A DNA stretch of 8,472 nucleotides from an uncultured Bacteroidota bacterium (GTDB lineage: Bacteria; Bacteroidota; Bacteroidia; UKL13-3), in contig CAIVPY010000189.1 in the NCBI GenBank assembly GCA_903907885.1, forward strand, positions 1 through 8,472, in the 5' to 3' direction. Of the stretch, positions 1-6,700 are shown piece after piece (within the stretch, counting starts at the first letter, position 1; each line of letters begins with the position of its first letter). The notes under the pieces are model-generated. The model was given only the letters and a program-made list of their open reading frames with translations, made no database searches and had not been told where the DNA came from. The position numbers and the translations under genes were made by a program.

Positions 1-720
1 CGTTTTAGGTCCTGTAGAAGTAAAATAAGAATTTCCTATTGCCGAACCTAGTAGATAACCTCTATAAAATTGAGAAACCAAATCGTTTTTGTTTGGTAAA
101 TAATTCACAGTACTACCAATTTCTGGAACAAATTCTATTTGAATGGTTTTAGTGAAATTATATTGAGGGGTGGTTATGCTATTTAGCAAATTTGGCTCAC
201 CACCTCTAAATCTAAAAAAATAGTAATCATCACTTAATTCTCCTTCTGAAAATGAAACTTCATTTGATGCCAAATTATTATAAATTCTTAAATTTCCTTT
301 GACTGGCACTCTATCAACTCTTTTACTATCATTCAATGGCAAATCAATATTCTCATACTTTTCAATAACTTTTATTAATCCATAGTAACTATCAAATTGA
401 TAAAACACTGGATAGCCTAACTGATTATTGGTTATATCAAATTCAAGGCTATCATTGAATTTAATCTTACTAGTACCAATAAAATTATTTACCAAACTAT
501 CAATTGGGGTTAAAGTATCAGTTAGGTAAATAACAGGAGTAGTATAATATTTAAAATCCAATTGTTTATGATATGAAACGCTATCTATTCTTGAATATAA
601 AGGTGTAACCAAAGTATCAAACATTCTTGTTATTTCGGGTATTGTTGTTAAGTCAAGAATATTAGGATTATTAAACTCTGCCTTTGTTAAAACAGTAGGG
701 TCAGGATTATTTACCAATCT
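1..720 (-). other. Unassigned beta-rich region, runs off the window
   Basis: Residues 2585-2824 continue the same open frame but I recognise no family. Visible stretches include ILDLTTIPEITRMFDTLVTP, LDFKYYTTPVIYLTD, SLEFDITNNQLGYPVFYQFD, VDRVPVKGNLRIYNN, SEGELSDDYYFFRFRGGEP and KTIQIEFVPEIGS. Aromatic and beta-branched residues alternate with Asp/Asn turns, so an extracellular beta-sandwich or a series of Ig-like strands is likely. There is no cysteine and no membrane segment. Confidence 0.45.
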
Positions 721-3700
721 CAAGCCATTAATATTGTATCTTAATGGTAGTAGATGAGCAGTATACTCACCTGTTGAATCATTAGTAACTACTGATTTAC
801 TGAAACAACCCGATAAACCAGACTGACCAACTGAATTGAAAGTAAATTGAGCCTTACCAATATTGTTTTTTCCTCTTCCTAAACCAGGTAATTTATTCAA
901 TTCCCTATTTCCTCCAGCTACCCTGCCCACCACGGTTAAGAAAGTTGAGTCTACAAATTTTGCAGAAACAGGGCCTCTAAAATCATAATTACCTCTATCC
1001 GGAAAATTACCTTGACTAAAAAGATGTTTATCCTGTTTTAGAGAAACTGTGTGGTTACCTATAGGCACTCTAATGACAAACTTACCACTGTCATTTACAT
1101 TTACAAAATGATTATCTTGTATTGTGTATTGGTCATCAATTAATACAAAAGCCCCAGTTGCAGGACATGTTGTACCAGCATATCGAACTGTCCCTACAAA
1201 CTCAAAACTAGAATTATCTGTAAAGTTTATATTGTTTATGATTTGATTACCATCACCCACAAAAATAACACTGTTATTTGGGCTAAATGAATGGATGTCC
1301 AAATTTGGCACAATAGTATAATTTTGTCCTGTACCTAAGTATCGTACATTTGGTATTGAATAGGTTCCTTTAGCATCTGTGTATCCTGCAGTTGCCAATT
1401 GACTTGAATTTGGGATACTATCACTATAAACAGCGCCATTTATTAATCGAGCATGATTCTCGTTAAACACTAAATTTAAATTACTTTGGTCATAGGTTTC
1501 AGTTAAACCTGGAAATCGGTCGTCAAAATTTAGATAGGCTATTAAACTAGCATCATTGATTTCAACGGTACGGTTAAAATCTGTTGTTATTTGAGCTTTG
1601 GTTTTGGCAATTCTCCATAACCTAAACTCATCCATATTTCCTTTGCCATAAATATTTAAATCTGGTGATCCTCCAATAAATAGGTTGCTTTTTGGTGCAC
1701 CAATAAAAGCTAGAGTGGTTGGTTCAGTTTTACCTTCAATTCCATTCACATATAGTCTAATACTATCGCTACCATACACTGCCGTAATTTGGTTGAATGA
1801 AGTAAATGAAACAAAAGGATTATCAACTACAACCATTTGGCTATCTATACTATTCCTCACAATAAATTGAAGTTGGTTATTGGTACTATCATATTTCAAT
1901 ATATATCCACCATTAGCTGAGTCTTTTTTAGTTGCAATTATGAAATTATTTTGAACCAAGGGTTTGAACCATGCTTCAACAGTAAACGAATTAGTATTCG
2001 TATTTTGTTTATCTTGATGAGGTATCACCATATAATCATCCACTCCATCGAAGGCAATTCCGCCACCTTTATTGTTTGAGGTATTTTGAGCCAATACCCT
2101 CACACCTTGCACTGCAAAACCTCCAGCATAATTGATAGTTCCACTTACAATACCAGATGGACTTCTAAAACCAATATCTGATGTCATGTTTGAATATCTG
2201 GTAACACCTGCACATTGCATTTCGCCAATCAAATAATAACGATAAAGGATACCTGCTACGGTCGAATTATCAATATAAAGACCCGAACCTGATAAAACAC
2301 TTGCAATCAAAATTGAATCATTGGTAGAGTTTGCCACTTTTCTATAGATGCGAATATTGTTTAATTGCGCCCTGTTTCTATTGTTCCAATTTAATTCTAC
2401 CTTATCAGGATAATAACCTTTTGATGCTTTCAAGTGATAAACAGTAGTATCTACATCAAAAGTATTATTCAAGTTTGGTGTTAATCTGGTTTGATTTAGT
2501 CCAATAGATGGGATTCCAGTTGTAGCGCAACCCGAGTATGCTCTAACTGTATAGTTATAAGCCACACATCCTGCTGCCGATTCATCATTATAAAAAGTAT
2601 CATTAGGGTTTACATCAAAAACGGTTGTAATGCCACCAATTGCCGAACGCTCAACACCAAATTTATCTTCGTTGTTTGAATTATCATTCCAACTAATGGA
2701 AATAACATTTGTTGTTGAATCAGCAAACAAACGAACATTTGTAGGTCGTAATGGCACCTGAGGAGAAATTCCCCCTACTACAGGAAAGGTATCAGAAACT
2801 CCAGCAAACATCGTATCAATGGCAGAAGAACTATAACAATCATTTCTTGCAAAAATGTGGTAATAATAAAACTTACCTCTTTGCAAACCTGCATCTGAGT
2901 AACTGCGTTGAGCACCCGGGAAATTATATACTATAGGTGAAGACATTGAAGAATCATCTGAACGATTGATGATAAATCCATTTTGAGGGTTTGAACCATT
3001 CCAAGACCAACCTAAATCTATGCTTCCATCGCATTTAAGAATAGACGCAGAGAAGCCTGGTGGCACATCAGGATTATCTTTAAATTTACCCACTGCTATA
3101 TTGGTTGGCAAACTTGTTTTTACATAACTGAAAAAAGGAGGAGTATATGCTGTTCGTACAATAAATTTATAATTGATTCCTCTAACTAATTTTATTCCAT
3201 TGTAATATTGATTCACATTAAATGAATAATTAGTTGCACTTGCAGGAATAACAGCTATTACGGAATCATCCACATAAATGAATTGTTTAAAATCTGAAAT
3301 ATCACAATCATTTGATGCTTCGCAATTTGAGAAACGAGAACTTGGTATTTGCCAATTTAAATCTATTGTACCACAAACATTATTACTTGCAGTTAATGTA
3401 TTTGGTCCAGTAACTCCAATATTGTATGTATTAACCCAATTACTTGCTGCACCTGATAATGCAAAATTAGAAATGGTTCCTGCATTATCCGTTCCTGCAA
3501 TATCTTTTAAGGTTATTACACCCGTATTATTAGCTCCTCCAATACCTTGATCAAAATTATAGTAATCTAATAAATTACTTGTGTTTCTATCGATGGTATC
3601 TTTATAATAGGCAGGAATTTCAGTGAAAGTTCGTTCAACATTCCAAATTCTTAATTCATCAATGGCTCCATTAAATGAATTATTGCTGTTTCCTCCTTGG

Positions 3701-6700
3701 TTGTAAGTAGAACCTATAGTAAATGGAGCGTTGTTGTTAATGTTTCCAGCTGATCCAGAAGTTGTTGTTTGATCTTGTACACCATTAATATATAATCTTA
3801 ACTGAGATCCATTTCTTGTAATTGCCACATGGAACCATTTGTCAGTATTAACTGTAGCTATGGAGGTTAATGTTGCTCCGGGAGCATTAAAAACTATTTT
3901 GCCATTTGATAGAGAAACTCCGAAATCAGAAGTTCCAATAATTCCTTTTCCTGTGCCCGTTTGACCTGATTTCATCCAAAACTCAACTGTAAAACTACTT
4001 GTTAAATTTTTAGGAATAGTCGCATAGTCATCTGTGCCGTCAAATTTCAAGGCATTACCTGGTTGAACGTATTTCAAATCTACTATTTTCACATTAGATG
4101 GAGCACCTTCGCCAGCCATTATCGAAGAAGAGTTATTCGCTCTTACTCTACAATAAAATGTGCTGCTAGCCAAACCAGATAAAGTTAATGAATTTCCATT
4201 TACATTAAATGGAGAGCCCGAAATGGGAGCTGTGAAATTTGAACTTAATGACACATCAACGAAATAATTGCTTATTACTCCATTAGGTGGGGCATTCCAG
4301 TTCAAAGTAAAACCATTTGGCGTAATATTAGTTGGCTCTGTTTGGGTTGCAACAACTGTTGCATAACTTTCTACATAATTTGTATTTAATGCCTCCAAAG
4401 CAATATTAGCTAAATTCATATTATTGTCTGCATTTCCTTTCACATCGAATAAAACCGTTCTGCCATAATTTGGTAAGCCACCTACACCTTGGTCAAAATT
4501 ATAATAGGTAATTAAGCCTGGGGTATTCGGACTTACTATATTTCGCATTCTTGTATTAATGGTATCTTTACTTAAAGCAATATTCCATAAACGAACTTCA
4601 TCCATGCTGCCATTTAATAAACTATTATCTGAACCGAAGTTACAAAGACTATTTGCTATATACATATAACCACTGTTGTCAACATTTGCTACACCATTGG
4701 TTGTTTGCGAATAGATTACATCTCCATCAACGTAAAAAATAATTTTAACACCTTGTCTTACCATTGCTAAATGATGCCAACGGCCATCATTAATTGGTTT
4801 TGCCATTTGAAAAACAAATGAATTATTATAAGTGTATCCATTATTTAATTCTACATATATTTGGTTTTGATTTAAACTAGATACTCCATGAGCAATACTC
4901 CAAAAACTTGTTCCATAACATCCATTCCTTTTTTGAATGTGGTAGGCTGATGGATCAGTTGTTTTAAGCCAATATTCAATAGTAAAATCGCTTGTGCCAA
5001 AGTTTCCTGTTTTATTAGTGTTGCTTACAGCCCAATCATTAATTCCATCAAAAGCAAGGGCATTTCCTGGTGGAGTATATGGAACATCTACTGAAATTAT
5101 ATTTGAATATGCTCCTTGGTTAGCCATATTGGTTTTACTAGCTGATACCCTATAGTAATAAGTACCACCCAACATGTTACTAAATACCCGCGAAGTGGCA
5201 TTGTTTGCTACTATAAATGGCGAGCCTGCAATAGGCCCAGAAAAATCTGGTGTAGTAGATACTTCAACATAATAATTATTGATTGTTCCTTGAGTTGCGG
5301 CAGTCCAATTTGTTGTAAATCCAATGTTACTAATAGCAGTGGCATTAGTGGCTATAGGTGCTATTGCAGCATAACTTTCTACCCAATTACTTGTATTTCC
5401 AGTTAAGCTAAAGTAAGGCATACTACCATTATTACCATTAGCTGTTTGGTCTAATAAAACATTAGTGGTTGTATTATTAGCACCCACTACACCTTGGTTA
5501 TAATTATAATAAACTAATAAACCTGCTGTATTTGATGGCACTATTGTTTTGTAATTTGCATTGATTTGTGCTGCAGTTCTGGCTGGAGTCCAAAATCGAA
5601 ATTCATCCTCTTTGCCATTCAAAAACCGAATGCCTGTATGTCCACCAATTCTAATTTCGCCTGTGATACCATTTGGATTATTTGACCCTGTTACCGATAA
5701 CGCTTGACCATTTAAATACACAGTAACTAGACCATTTAAATTTCTTGTCATGGCCACATGACTCCATCTGTTCAAATCAATTTTTACACCCAAATCCACA
5801 GTATTTACGGCAGGATATTGAATATATAATCTTCCATTTGATGGATGGAGATATAAGGCCACTCCATTTCCATAGCTTCCATTGTCATATCCGTAAGCAA
5901 AAATGGTTTGCCAGTCACCAGTTAATATTGAAGGATTAACCCAAGCCTCCATAGTAAAGTTATCGATATAAGATGTTGAGATTGGTGTTACAATTACATC
6001 TCCTGAGCCATCAAATGCGAGTGCATTACCTGGTATTGAATAATTTATCAATACAGACATTGTATTAGATACCCCTCCTTGGTTAGGAAAACTAGAGTTA
6101 GTTGCCCTTACTCTGTAATAGTAAGTTCCTGGCAATAATCCGGTAATAGACTGCGAAAAAGTTGCATTTGTCAATGTAAATGGTGAGCCTCCTACTAGAC
6201 CTGTAAAATCTGATGAAGTAGAAACGTCTAACAAATACCCATTTACAGTACCTTGTTTTGGTGCAAGCCAATTGGCCGTGAATCCATTAGCACTTATGAG
6301 TGTTGCGTTAGTTACAGTTGGAATAACCATTGCGTAACTTGAGATATAATTGCTATTAGCTCCTGTTAAGGCAATATTGGTTAAGTTAGCATTGTAATTT
6401 GCCGCATTACCCCTATCTGTTAAAATAGTTAGGCCTGTATTGCTTCCTGAAGCAGATCCTTGATCAAAATTATAATACGCAACTAAATTATTTGGCAGCA
6501 CTGATGTGGTATCTCGCATATCTGATTGTATGTCTGAAGCAGAAAGTGCATCGTTATATATTCTCACTTCATCCATACTGCCATTTATGGTTTCTTGAAA
6601 ATCCCATCGCTTACCAATAAACCAATTTTCAGAGCCAGGAGGCAAGGTCGCTGTAGTATTTTTAGTAGCCACTACAACTCCATTCATATATAATTTTATT

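Noticed and set aside
1685..1870. Plus-strand ORF of 61 codons
   Set aside because: It lies antisense to LamG domain 7, whose minus-strand reading has clear domain motifs. There is no plausible ribosome binding site context or recognisable product.
2751..2936. Plus-strand ORF of 61 codons
   Set aside because: Antisense to FN3-like domains 7 and 8 of the large minus-strand frame; a shadow of AT-rich coding sequence.
3278..3550. Plus-strand ORF of 90 codons with a hydrophobic stretch
   Set aside because: Antisense to the end of LamG 6 and FN3-like domain 6. The hydrophobic stretch comes from the opposite reading of Asn/Gly/Thr-rich coding sequence, not from a real membrane protein.
5745..5939. 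Plus-strand ORF of 64 codons
   Set aside because: Antisense to LamG domain 4. Its His-rich composition is the reverse reading of the W-S-H strand region and nearby codons.
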